35,394 nt of DNA from Pseudomonadota bacterium (lineage in GTDB: Bacteria > Pseudomonadota > Alphaproteobacteria > Sphingomonadales > Sphingomonadaceae): contig JAEZCZ010000091.1 in assembly GCA_023433305.1 (NCBI GenBank), positions 1-35,394 of the forward strand, in the 5' to 3' direction. Positions 16,094 through 23,809 of the stretch are shown here, in pieces. Under the pieces are notes generated by a model. That model searched no databases. It was given only the letters and a program-made list of their open reading frames with translations, and was not told where the DNA came from. The translations under genes and the position numbers were made by a program. How positions within the stretch are numbered: position 1 is the first letter of the stretch; each line of letters begins with the position of its first letter.

Positions 16094-16408
16094 ATGTTTG
16101 AGGGAAAACCGCCGATTCCTGCGGAGGCGCAAGAGTTTGCCGATCCGCAGGAGCCTGAGCCGCTTCGCCCGCTCCGCTGGAGCGATCTCGTCGCTCGGCT
16201 GGAGGCAGTGCGTGATCTACGCGCGTCCTATTCGGGGAACGCCCGTGCGTACGACGGCAGCTTCGATGCGAGCTCCGCACGCCGCATCGCGGCCCATCAC
16301 AATGGCAAACACGTCGTTAACCTTGATGATTTAGCCAATCGCAAAGTCCACACCGGCATTGCCGGCCCAGCCGTGCATGGCGATGCATCAGGCGTGGCGA
16401 GGAACTAG
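16094..16408 (+). CDS. Unknown 104-residue protein directly upstream of sciP
   Basis: The ATG at 16094 follows an AGGACGAGG ribosome site. The protein has an N-terminal proline and acid-rich stretch (FADPQEPEPLRPL), a predicted helix (WSDLVARLEAVRDLRASY) and a charged, histidine-containing region (SARRIAAHHNGKHVVNLDDLANRK). No transmembrane segment or signal peptide is seen, so it is cytosolic. Its stop is immediately followed by the sciP ATG with no gap, and the sciP ribosome site lies inside its last codons, so the two must be translated from one message. No family was recognised. A link to cell-cycle control is inferred only from the partner. Confidence 0.75.
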   Translation: MFEGKPPIPAEAQEFADPQEPEPLRPLRWSDLVARLEAVRDLRASYSGNARAYDGSFDASSARRIAAHHNGKHVVNLDDLANRKVHTGIAGPAVHGDASGVARN

Positions 16409-16708
16409 ATGATCGAAAACCAGAAAATCCGCCCCGCTCAAGTCATTGGGCCGCTCGGCGAGCCGCTGACGATTGACAGCCTGCCTTCGCCCGCCACGAA
16501 GCGCTGGGTCGTGCGGCGCAAGGCCGAGGTCGTAGCCGCGGTCAACGGCGGACTGCTCACCATCGACGAAGTGCTCGAACGGTACAATCTCACGCTCGAG
16601 GAGTTCGCCGGCTGGCAGCGCGCGGTCGATCGCTCCGGCATGCAGGGCCTTCGCGTCACGCGCATCCAACACTATCGCGACCTCTACGAACGCCAACTCA
16701 AATATTGA
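16409..16708 (+). CDS. sciP: SciP-type CtrA inhibitor (DUF1153 helix-turn-helix protein)
   Basis: A 99-residue protein matching the DUF1153 family, whose Caulobacter member SciP binds CtrA and DNA and blocks CtrA-activated transcription early in the cell cycle. The diagnostic core is KRWVVRRKAEVVAAVNGGLL (residues 31-50) followed by a second helix DEVLERYNLTLEEFAGWQ, forming a helix-turn-helix. The length is close to that of the Caulobacter protein. It is read directly after the 104-residue gene from a GAGGAAC site in that gene's end. A GC hairpin follows its stop within about 35 bases (CCGGCCGC-TAGCT-GCGGTCGG, 16716-16736) without a T tail. The family call is strong; the role in this organism is by homology. 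Confidence 0.92.
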   Translation: MIENQKIRPAQVIGPLGEPLTIDSLPSPATKRWVVRRKAEVVAAVNGGLLTIDEVLERYNLTLEEFAGWQRAVDRSGMQGLRVTRIQHYRDLYERQLKY

Positions 16709-16743
16709 CGGCACGTCCGGCCGCTAGCTGCGGTCGGTCCGAG

Positions 16744-16768
16744 GGAACGCATTGGCGCAGGCGCCGTT
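16744..16768 (+). promoter_or_regulatory. Sigma-EcfG (general stress response) promoter for the GlsB-like gene
   Basis: GGAAC at 16744-16748 and CGTT at 16765-16768 are separated by 16 bases, a full match to the alphaproteobacterial EcfG consensus GGAAC-N16/17-CGTT. It lies 45 bases upstream of the ATG at 16814, leaving room for a 5' leader of about 35-40 bases. The downstream product is a stress-type membrane protein, which fits general stress response control. Confidence 0.75.
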
Positions 16769-16813
16769 GGGTCCTCGTACGCACATAAGGTGCGGCGAGC
16801 AGGAGGACCTGTG

Positions 16814-17080
16814 ATGGGTTGGATCATAGCAATAATCGTTGGGGGCGTGGCCGGCTGGCTCGCGAGCATCGTCATGCGGCGAGACGCCTCGATGGGCATT
16901 TTCTGGAACATTATCGTCGGCATCGTCGGCGCGTTGCTCGGAAACGCCATTCTGGCGCCGCTCCTCGGGTTCGGTGGCAGCATCCAGACCTTCGACCTCG
17001 GGGCTTTCGTGATTGCCATTCTCGGCGCGATTGTCCTGCTGGCGATCGTGAATCTGGTTCAGCGCGGTCGCGTTCGGTAA
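16814..17080 (+). CDS. GlsB/YeaQ/YmgE family stress response membrane protein
   Basis: An 88-residue protein with three hydrophobic segments and the Gly-rich family pattern: GWIIAIIVGGVAGWLASIVM, then FWNIIVGIVGALLGNAIL, then a C-terminal helix FVIAILGAIVLLAIVNLV. Databases also call this the transglycosylase-associated protein family, though an enzymatic role is unproven. The ATG at 16814 is preferred because a perfect AGGAGG lies 7 bases upstream (16801-16806). The EcfG-type promoter just before it indicates induction by general stress. A strong terminator follows about 60 bases after the stop. Confidence 0.9.
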   Translation: MGWIIAIIVGGVAGWLASIVMRRDASMGIFWNIIVGIVGALLGNAILAPLLGFGGSIQTFDLGAFVIAILGAIVLLAIVNLVQRGRVR

Positions 17081-17138
17081 GACGACTGCCTTTCCGCCGC
17101 TCCCGCTGGCGGTCGGACAAATTGATACAAAAAAGTAC

Positions 17139-17174
17139 AGGGGCGGGTCCTAGCAACGGCCCGCCCCTATTTTG
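17139..17174 (+). terminator. Strong intrinsic terminator after the GlsB-like gene
   Basis: GGGGCGGG (17140-17147) pairs with CCCGCCCC (17160-17167), an 8-base GC stem that can be lengthened on the loop side by a CC/GG pair and at the base by A17139-T17168. It is followed by TATTTTG. The other flank is an A tract (ACAAAAAAG), so the hairpin would also have a T tail when read from the - strand. An outer inverted repeat GGACAAA (17115) / TTTGTCC (17171) encloses it. The rest of the gap up to 17363 holds a small palindrome CGCATT-G-AATGCG (17285-17297) and no convincing gene. Confidence 0.8.
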
Positions 17175-17363
17175 TCCAAATTGATCGGCAAATTGGCAGT
17201 TCTTCGTCGATTCAAGGGCGTCGCTTATGGATCAGCGCGTTGCCCGCGAGCGGCGGCGCGTCTATGCGGCACCCGGCGACCGCTCGCATTGAATGCGCGG
17301 CGGCATTAAACATGGTATGGCCCGCCCCATGTGCGGGGCCGGGGCTATGAGGCTGATGCGCGG

Positions 17364-18572
17364 ATGAACTACGAAGCTAAAGTGGCCGACCTGAGCGACA
17401 TCCCCGAGGTGCTGGTCGACGACGTCGAGCTCGAGCCCGGCCGCACCCGCAAAAGACGTATGCTGATCGCGGCCGCGATTATCGCGGCACTGTTGATCGG
17501 CGGCGCTATGTTGTTCTTCGGCGGCGAAGAGGAAGCCGTGTTCCCGCCACAAGAAGGCGAGCAAGTCCCGACAGTCACGGTCATGGCCCCCGGCCGAACC
17601 ACCGTGGCCGGCACCATCCACGCTACCGGCACGCTCGCAGCGCGCCGCCCGATGCCGGTCGGAGTGGTCGGCGAAGGCGGCCGTGTCGTCTCCGTGCTGG
17701 TGGAACCAGGCGACTGGGTGCGCGCGGGCGAGCCGCTGCTTGTGATCGACCGTTCGGTGCAGACCCAGCAGGCGCAAAGCTCCGCCGCGCAAATTCAAGT
17801 GGCCAAGGCCGACGCCGAGCTGGCGCAGTCGAACCTCGACCGCGCCCTCCAGCTCGTCGACCGCGGGTTCATCAGCAAGGCCGACGTTGATCGCCTGACC
17901 GCGACCCGCGATGCGGCCCGCGCCCGAGTGCAAGTCGCCGAGGCACAATATCGCGAGCTGCTTGCGCGGAATGCCCGGCTCAACATCGTAGCCCCGGCTG
18001 CCGGACTCGTGCTGGAGCGCGCGGTCGAGCCCGGCCAGGTCGTGGGCGCAGGGGGCACTCCGCTGTTCACCATCGCCCGCGGCGGCGAGATGGAGCTGCT
18101 CGCCGACGTCAACGAAGACGATCTTGCCGTGTTGACCGTGGGCGCCACGGCGCAAGTCACGCCGGTCGGCAGCGACAAGACCTTCACTTGCCAGATCTGG
18201 CAGATTTCGCCGGTCATCGACGAGCAGGACCGCCAGGGCGTCGCTCGTTGCGCTATGCCGTACGATCCGGCTCTGCGGCCGGGCGGTTTCGCTTCGGCCG
18301 AAGTCTCGCGCGGTGCTGTCGTGGCGCCGCGCCTTCCGGAGAGCGCGATCCAGTCCGACGAACAGGGCAGTTTCGTCCTCATCGCGGGCAAGGACAACCG
18401 CGTCGAGCGGCGCAACGTCCGCACCGGGCTCGTCACCGACCAGGGCATCACCGTGGTCGCGGGGCTTAGCGGAAGCGAACGCGTGATCGTGCGCGCCGGC
18501 GGGTTCGTCAACGAAGGCGACCGGGTCAACCCGGTGGTCGGGTCAGGAAACGCCCAGGCGTCCAGCCAATGA
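17364..18572 (+). CDS. RND efflux periplasmic adaptor (membrane fusion protein)
   Basis: A 402-residue HlyD/AcrA-type adaptor linking an RND pump to an outer-membrane channel. A cytosolic N-terminus of about 30 residues leads to one membrane anchor (about 33-53, MLIAAAIIAALLIGGAML) rather than a lipobox. The lipoyl half-motifs flank a helical hairpin (GEGGRVVSVLVEPGDWVRAGEPLL and LNIVAPAAGLVLERAVEPGQVV), followed by beta-barrel and membrane-proximal domains. The start at 17364 follows GAGG by 11 bases; a longer frame from 17331 adds residues unlike the family. The next gene overlaps its stop in ATGA. No TolC-type gene is in the window. Confidence 0.92.
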   Translation: MNYEAKVADLSDIPEVLVDDVELEPGRTRKRRMLIAAAIIAALLIGGAMLFFGGEEEAVFPPQEGEQVPTVTVMAPGRTTVAGTIHATGTLAARRPMPVGVVGEGGRVVSVLVEPGDWVRAGEPLLVIDRSVQTQQAQSSAAQIQVAKADAELAQSNLDRALQLVDRGFISKADVDRLTATRDAARARVQVAEAQYRELLARNARLNIVAPAAGLVLERAVEPGQVVGAGGTPLFTIARGGEMELLADVNEDDLAVLTVGATAQVTPVGSDKTFTCQIWQISPVIDEQDRQGVARCAMPYDPALRPGGFASAEVSRGAVVAPRLPESAIQSDEQGSFVLIAGKDNRVERRNVRTGLVTDQGITVVAGLSGSERVIVRAGGFVNEGDRVNPVVGSGNAQASSQ

Positions 18573-21500
18573 ATCTCCGGTACATTTCCGCATGGTCGAT
18601 CCGTAACCCGATCGTCCCGATAGTCCTGTTCATTGGCCTCACGCTGGCGGGTCTCGTCTCGTTCAGTCGAATGGACGTCAACAACAGTCCGGACATCGAC
18701 TTCCCTGCGGTCAACGTCACGATCAGCCAGCCCGGGGCCTCGCCTACCGAGATCGAGACCCAGATCACACAGAAGGTCGAAGCGGCGGTCCGCTCGGTCA
18801 ATGGCGTCGACGAAATCCAGTCGACCGCGCGCGAAGGCAGCAGCAACACCAGCGTGCAGTTCGTGATCGGCACCGATTCCGATCAGGCGGTCAACGACGT
18901 CAAGAACGCGATCGATCAGGTGCGCGGCGACCTGCCCGACGGAATCCTGGAGCCTCGCGTCAGCAAGATCGAAGTCGGCGGCAGCGGCCCGATCGGCTAT
19001 TTCGCGGTTCAGGCCGACGACATGACGATGGAGCAGCTGAGCTGGTTCATCGACGATGAAATCTCGCGGCGGTTGCTCTCGATCGAGGGGATGGCGGCGG
19101 TCAGCCGCTCCGGCGGCGTGGACCGCGAGATTCGCGTCGTGCTCGACCCCTCCAAGATGCAGGCGTTGGGCGTCACGGCCAGCGCCGTGAACCAGGCGCT
19201 GCGTCAGGTGAACACCGACGCGGCTGGCGGCGCGGCCGAAATTGCCGGTGCCCGCCAGTCAGTGCGCGTTCTCGGGAACGCCGATTCCGCGCTCGAGCTT
19301 GCCAACACCCGGATCAGCTTGGGTGGCGGCCGCACCATTCGCCTCGACCAGATCGCCACCGTCTATGACGGGTATTCCGAGCAGACATCGATTGCCAAGC
19401 TCAACGACCGGCAGGTCGTCACCTTTAGCATCGAGCGTGCGAAAGGGGCGGCGGACGTCACCGTCTACGATGCTGCGATCGAAGAGCTCAAGAAGATCGA
19501 GACCGACAACCCGGGCATCAAGTTCACCCAGCTCTATACGAGCGTCGACTACACCAAGGATCAGTACGAAACCTCGATCGCCGCGCTGGTCGAAGGCTCG
19601 ATCCTTGCCGTCATCGTGGTGTTCCTGTTCCTTCGCGACTGGCGCGCGACGTTGATCTCCGCCCTGGCCATCCCGTTGTCTGCGATCCCGACCTTCTGGT
19701 TCATGGACCTCCTGGGCTTCACCCTGAACGAGATGACCTTGCTCGCGCTGAGCCTCGTGGCTGGGGTGCTGGTCGACGATGCGATCGTGGAGATCGAGAA
19801 CATCGTCAGACACATGCGCATGGGCAAGAGTGCGTATCAGGCGTCGATCGACGCGGCGGACGAGATCGGCCTCGCGGTCGTCGCCACCAGCTTGTCGATC
19901 GTCGCCGTATTCCTTCCGGTGGGCCTGATGCCGGGCATTTCGGGGCAATTCTTCAAGAACTTCGGCCTCACCGTCGTTGCCGCAGTGCTGACCAGCCTTG
20001 CGGTGGCGCGGATGATCACGCCGATGATCGCGGCCTACTTCCTCCAGGCCAAGGGTCACGAGCCCCATGGCGAAGGCCGTATGATGGACCGTTACATGCG
20101 GCTCCTCACCTGGACGCTGAACACCGAGAAGGTCGAGGCTTACAAGGCTCGCCTCACGCCGGTTCCCGCCCGCGCCGGCTATGGCTGGATCGAGTTGGTG
20201 TTCGCCCTGCTGATGATCGGCGCTGCTGTCGGCGCCTGGTTCTTCGGCGGGCAAGCGCTTGAGGCTGCCGGCGTGACGGGAACGGTCGCGACTTTCGTGA
20301 AGCTTGCGGCCGTGATTGCAGCCTTCCTGCTCGCACGCGCCGTGTTGGACGTTGCAGGGCGCAGCTTCGGCGAGCACTTCGTCGCCTGGCGCGGCTATTT
20401 GCGTGGCCGCATCCGTGCACGCTGGCGCGATCATCGCTTCTGGATGTTCCTGGGCGGTATCGGCGCGCTTGCGGTGACGATCGCTCTCCTCACCTTCCTG
20501 CCCCAGCAGTTCCAGCCGACGACCGACGAGGACACCACGCAGGTGACGGTCGAGATGGTTCCGGGCACGACGATCGAGCAGACAGAGGTGGTCGCCGACC
20601 GCGTCACCGCGGTGCTCAAGGAGCAGCCCGAAGTGGGCCGGGTCCTGGAGCGTATCAGCGAAGGCCAGGCGCGCCTGTTCGTTGTGCTCGATCCCGACCG
20701 CGAGATTCCGAGCTGGGAATTCGAACGCCGCGTGATGCCCGAGCTGCAGACGATCCCCGACGCGCGCGTGAACTTCCAGGGCGGCGGCGGCGGCGGCGGC
20801 ACCGGCCGCGACATCTCGATCATGCTGACGGGATCCAACCCAGATCTGCTGGATCGCACCGCCCAGACGCTGGTCGAGCAAATGCGCGGGGTTCCCGGTC
20901 TTGTCGCGCCGCGCATCGCCGCCGACCTGCAGCGGCCCGAGCTGATCATTCAGCCGCGGCTCGATCTTGCGGCGCAGCTCGGCGTCACGACGACGGCGCT
21001 GAGCCAGGCCATTCGTATCGCCACGCTCGGCGAGATCGATCAGAACGCGGCCAAGTTCTCGCTGAGCGACCGCCAGGTCCCGATCCGCGTGGTCTTGCCC
21101 AAGACCTCGCGCCAGGACCTCTCGACTATCCAGAACCTTCCCGTGCCGACCGCAAGCGGGGGCTCGGTGCCGCTGAAGCGCGTCGCGGACATTCGTTTCG
21201 GTGCGGGCCCGACGCAGATTCAGCGCTTCAATCAGACGCGCCGCATCTTCATCGGCGCCGACCTGGGGCCGGGCCAGTTGCAAGGCCCGGTGATGAATCG
21301 CGTCAATGCGCTGCCCATCATGCAGAACCTGCCGACCGGGGTTTCCAACCGGCCCGTCGGTGATCAGCGCTGGCAGCAAGAGCTGATTCAGAACTTCATC
21401 GTGGCGGTCATCAGCGGCATCCTGCTGGTCTTCGCCGTGCTGGTCCTGCTCTACCGACGCTTCGTGTCGCCATTGGTCAACCTGACCTCGCTGCTCCTCG

Positions 21501-21988
21501 CCCCGCTCGGGGGATTGCTAGCCCTTGTGCTGGTTGGCGTGTTGCGAACGGGCGCCCCCGAACCGGTCTCGATCGCCGTCTATATCGGGCTCCTGATGCT
21601 GCTCGGCATCGTCGCCAAGAACTCGATCCTGCTGATCGACTTCGCGGTCGAGGAGATGGAAAGCGGCGTGCCCAAGAAGCACGCGATCATCGATGCCGGT
21701 CACAAGCGTGCCCAGCCGATCCTGATGACCACGGTGGCGATGACCGCAGGCATGGTCCCGACCGCGCTTTCGCTCTCGGGTGACGCCGCCTGGCGCGCGC
21801 CGATGGGTATCACCGTCATCGGTGGCCTGCTGCTCTCGACCTTGCTCACGCTGATCATCGTGCCGGCCGGCTTCAGCCTCGCCGACGGCTTCGAGAAGCG
21901 GATGGGGCCGTGGCTGCGGACCCGCTTCCTGACCTTCAAGCCGGGCGACGACCATGGCGAGCGGGCGGAACCCTATCCCGCCGAATAA
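18569..21988 (+). CDS. RND family efflux permease (AcrB/HAE1-like), enlarged
   Basis: Proton-driven inner-membrane pump of 1139 residues, about 100 longer than AcrB. The TM4 proton-relay pair is present (GVLVDDAIVEIENI), as is the TM10 lysine (LGIVAKNSILLIDFA), so the transport core looks functional. Porter-domain features such as SQPGASPTEIETQIT near residues 50-65 are normal. The extra length sits between TM6 and TM7: two additional hydrophobic stretches around residues 539-560 (WIELVFALLMIGAAVGAWFF) and 577-600 (VKLAAVIAAFLLARAVLDV). Substrates cannot be predicted. It overlaps the adaptor gene by four bases, and the DUF445 gene starts inside its 3' end. Confidence 0.93.
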   Translation: MNLRYISAWSIRNPIVPIVLFIGLTLAGLVSFSRMDVNNSPDIDFPAVNVTISQPGASPTEIETQITQKVEAAVRSVNGVDEIQSTAREGSSNTSVQFVIGTDSDQAVNDVKNAIDQVRGDLPDGILEPRVSKIEVGGSGPIGYFAVQADDMTMEQLSWFIDDEISRRLLSIEGMAAVSRSGGVDREIRVVLDPSKMQALGVTASAVNQALRQVNTDAAGGAAEIAGARQSVRVLGNADSALELANTRISLGGGRTIRLDQIATVYDGYSEQTSIAKLNDRQVVTFSIERAKGAADVTVYDAAIEELKKIETDNPGIKFTQLYTSVDYTKDQYETSIAALVEGSILAVIVVFLFLRDWRATLISALAIPLSAIPTFWFMDLLGFTLNEMTLLALSLVAGVLVDDAIVEIENIVRHMRMGKSAYQASIDAADEIGLAVVATSLSIVAVFLPVGLMPGISGQFFKNFGLTVVAAVLTSLAVARMITPMIAAYFLQAKGHEPHGEGRMMDRYMRLLTWTLNTEKVEAYKARLTPVPARAGYGWIELVFALLMIGAAVGAWFFGGQALEAAGVTGTVATFVKLAAVIAAFLLARAVLDVAGRSFGEHFVAWRGYLRGRIRARWRDHRFWMFLGGIGALAVTIALLTFLPQQFQPTTDEDTTQVTVEMVPGTTIEQTEVVADRVTAVLKEQPEVGRVLERISEGQARLFVVLDPDREIPSWEFERRVMPELQTIPDARVNFQGGGGGGGTGRDISIMLTGSNPDLLDRTAQTLVEQMRGVPGLVAPRIAADLQRPELIIQPRLDLAAQLGVTTTALSQAIRIATLGEIDQNAAKFSLSDRQVPIRVVLPKTSRQDLSTIQNLPVPTASGGSVPLKRVADIRFGAGPTQIQRFNQTRRIFIGADLGPGQLQGPVMNRVNALPIMQNLPTGVSNRPVGDQRWQQELIQNFIVAVISGILLVFAVLVLLYRRFVSPLVNLTSLLLAPLGGLLALVLVGVLRTGAPEPVSIAVYIGLLMLLGIVAKNSILLIDFAVEEMESGVPKKHAIIDAGHKRAQPILMTTVAMTAGMVPTALSLSGDAAWRAPMGITVIGGLLLSTLLTLIIVPAGFSLADGFEKRMGPWLRTRFLTFKPGDDHGERAEPYPAE

Positions 21989-23282
21989 GACGTCCGGCTC
22001 GAGCGCGGGCCCAGCTTCGCCGCCGGCGCTCCGGCGCACGGCGGCGCCGGCGCGCTCCGATCGCGCCCGCCGCATGCGCATCACCGCAACCGCGCTGCTG
22101 GTGGCGATGGCGGCGCTGTTCGTCGTCGCCAGCCGCTTCGAAGGCATTCATCCCGGCTGGGGCTACGTGGTCGCCTTCGCGGAGGCGGCGATGGTCGGCG
22201 GGCTGGCGGACTGGTTCGCGGTGACCGCGCTGTTCCGCCATCCGCTCGGCATTCCGATCCCGCACACCGCCATCATCCCGGCCAACAAGGATCGCATCGC
22301 CGACACGATGGCGGGCTTCCTGCGCGACAATTTCCTGACCCCAACGGTCGTGGCGCGCCGGATGCGCGACATGAACCTGGCGCGAGCGGCCGGCGATTTC
22401 CTCGCCGAGCCGAAAGTAGTCGGGAAGGGGCGGATTCGGGAAGGCGCGGCGAGCCTGATCGCGGAGCTGCTCGAATCGCTCGATCCCGAGCGGCTCGGCA
22501 ATCAGGTCAAGGCCGGGCTCGCGCGCCAGGTGGAGAAGCTCGAGGTCGCCCCTCTCCTCGGCAGTGCGCTCAGCGCGGCGATCGCGGACGGTCGCCATCG
22601 CCCGCTGCTCGATTCGGCGATCCGCTGGGCGGGGATTACGCTGGAAAAGAACGAAGAGATGGTGCGCAGCATGATCCAGGCGCGTGCCAACGCGCTGCTG
22701 CGCTGGACGGGGCTCGACGAAAAGCTCGCCAACTCGGTGCTCGACGGGCTGTACCGGATGCTCGCGGAAGTCCTGGTCGACCCCGACCACCAGCTCCGCA
22801 AGACTGTCGAGGAGGGTCTCGAGAAGCTCGCGCACGATCTCGTGCACGATCAGGCCACGCGCGACAAAGTCGAAGCCGCCAAGCGCGAGATACTCGCCAA
22901 CCCCGCCGTCGCCGATTGGTGGATGGGGGTTTGGGAAAAGCTGCGCCATTCGCTGATCGAGATGGCGCGCGATCCGAACGCGGCGCTGGCCGGGCAATTG
23001 GGCGGGAGTCTTGCCGAGCTCGGCCGGGCCTTGCAACAGGACCCGGCGCTGCAATGGCAGGTCAATCGCTTCGCGCGCCGCACCACCGTGGGGTTGGCGA
23101 CGCGCTACGGCACCCAGATCGTCCAGCTCGTGTCCGAGACCGTGCGGCGCTGGGATGCCCGCACGCTCACCAACCGGCTCGAAAGCGCGGTCGGGCGCGA
23201 CCTGCAGTTCATCCGCATCAACGGCACGCTCGTTGGCGGCCTGGTCGGCGTGGCGATCCATGCGGTTTCGCAATGGTTGTAA
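21954..23282 (+). CDS. DUF445 family membrane protein (YjiN-like)
   Basis: A 442-residue DUF445 protein. The family core starts with a membrane helix (MRITATALLVAMAALFVVAS), then the signature GGLADWFAVTALFRHPLGIPIPHTAIIP, which is nearly invariant in the family, and closes with a hydrophobic C-terminal segment (GTLVGGLVGVAIHAVSQW). The region between is helical and charged. Function is unknown. The chosen ATG at 21954 overlaps the RND gene by 35 bases and gives a 40-residue Pro/Ala/Arg-rich leader; an alternative ATG at 22074 begins exactly at the first membrane helix and could be the true start. It is followed with a 10-base overlap by the GNAT gene. Confidence 0.88.
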   Translation: MASGRNPIPPNKTSGSSAGPASPPALRRTAAPARSDRARRMRITATALLVAMAALFVVASRFEGIHPGWGYVVAFAEAAMVGGLADWFAVTALFRHPLGIPIPHTAIIPANKDRIADTMAGFLRDNFLTPTVVARRMRDMNLARAAGDFLAEPKVVGKGRIREGAASLIAELLESLDPERLGNQVKAGLARQVEKLEVAPLLGSALSAAIADGRHRPLLDSAIRWAGITLEKNEEMVRSMIQARANALLRWTGLDEKLANSVLDGLYRMLAEVLVDPDHQLRKTVEEGLEKLAHDLVHDQATRDKVEAAKREILANPAVADWWMGVWEKLRHSLIEMARDPNAALAGQLGGSLAELGRALQQDPALQWQVNRFARRTTVGLATRYGTQIVQLVSETVRRWDARTLTNRLESAVGRDLQFIRINGTLVGGLVGVAIHAVSQWL

Positions 23283-23809
23283 GCGACGCGCCTCACCTCG
23301 TGACCGAGCGGCTCGAACTTCGGCTGCCGACCGCTGCCGATTTCCCCGCCACGATGGAGATCGTCTCGCATCCCGAAACGCGGCGCTTCCTCGGCCAGTC
23401 GAGCAAGGCCGATCATTTCATGCGCTTCTGCCGTAGCGCGGGGAGCTGGCTGCTCTACGGTTATGGAACCTTCATGATCCGCTCGCGCGGCAGCGAGGAA
23501 GTGATCGGCAATTGCGGCGTGTTCCACACCTGGCGCGGGCTCGGCGAGGATTTCGACGATTCGCCCGAGGCGGGGTGGATCCTGCGCCACGACAAGGTCG
23601 GACAAGGCCTCGGACGCGAGGTAATGGCCGCCGTGCTCGCCTGGTTCGACCGGGCCCACGGACCCCGCCGCGTCGTCTGCATGATCGCCACCGGCAACGA
23701 TCCCTCGATCCGCCTCGCCCACACCCTCGGCTTCACACCGATGCGCGAGACCGACCTACCCGATGGCGAAAGCGTCCTGCTGCTCGAGCGGCTTCCCGAA
23801 GCGCACTAA
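23273..23809 (+). CDS. GNAT family N-acetyltransferase (RimJ/RimL-like)
   Basis: A 178-residue acetyltransferase of the RimJ/RimL-type GNAT group: LVTERLELRLPTAADFP at the start, GNCGVFHTWRGLGEDFDDSPEAGWIL in the middle strands, the acetyl-CoA loop KVGQGLGREVMAAVLAWFD, and the C-terminal block CMIATGNDPSIRLAHTLGF. Substrate is unknown. The ATG at 23273 overlaps the DUF445 stop by 10 bases; the frame stays open upstream but without GNAT homology. The stop overlaps the convergent gene at 23806 by four bases. It probably shares a transcript with the DUF445 gene. Confidence 0.9.
   Translation: MVVSDAPHLVTERLELRLPTAADFPATMEIVSHPETRRFLGQSSKADHFMRFCRSAGSWLLYGYGTFMIRSRGSEEVIGNCGVFHTWRGLGEDFDDSPEAGWILRHDKVGQGLGREVMAAVLAWFDRAHGPRRVVCMIATGNDPSIRLAHTLGFTPMRETDLPDGESVLLLERLPEAH

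Noticed and set aside
16315..16335. GTTAACC about 90 bases before sciP as a CtrA box
   Set aside because: There is one half-site only; the second TTAA at the correct spacing is missing, and it lies inside the upstream coding region.
17227..17291. 21-codon ORF (starts MDQRVARERRRVY) in the leader before the RND adaptor
   Set aside because: It has an AAGGG before its ATG, but it is short, Arg-rich and typical of chance frames; nothing links it to the pump genes.
17289..17318. TTGAAT ... TGGTAT as a sigma-70 promoter of the RND operon
   Set aside because: The -10 match is poor and the -35 is part of a palindrome; not enough to call.
19259..21379. Very long open frame (over 700 codons) antisense to the RND pump gene
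   Set aside because: It mirrors the codon structure of a real gene in GC-rich DNA, has His/Arg/Asp-rich composition with no domain, and lies wholly over an intact, recognisable gene.
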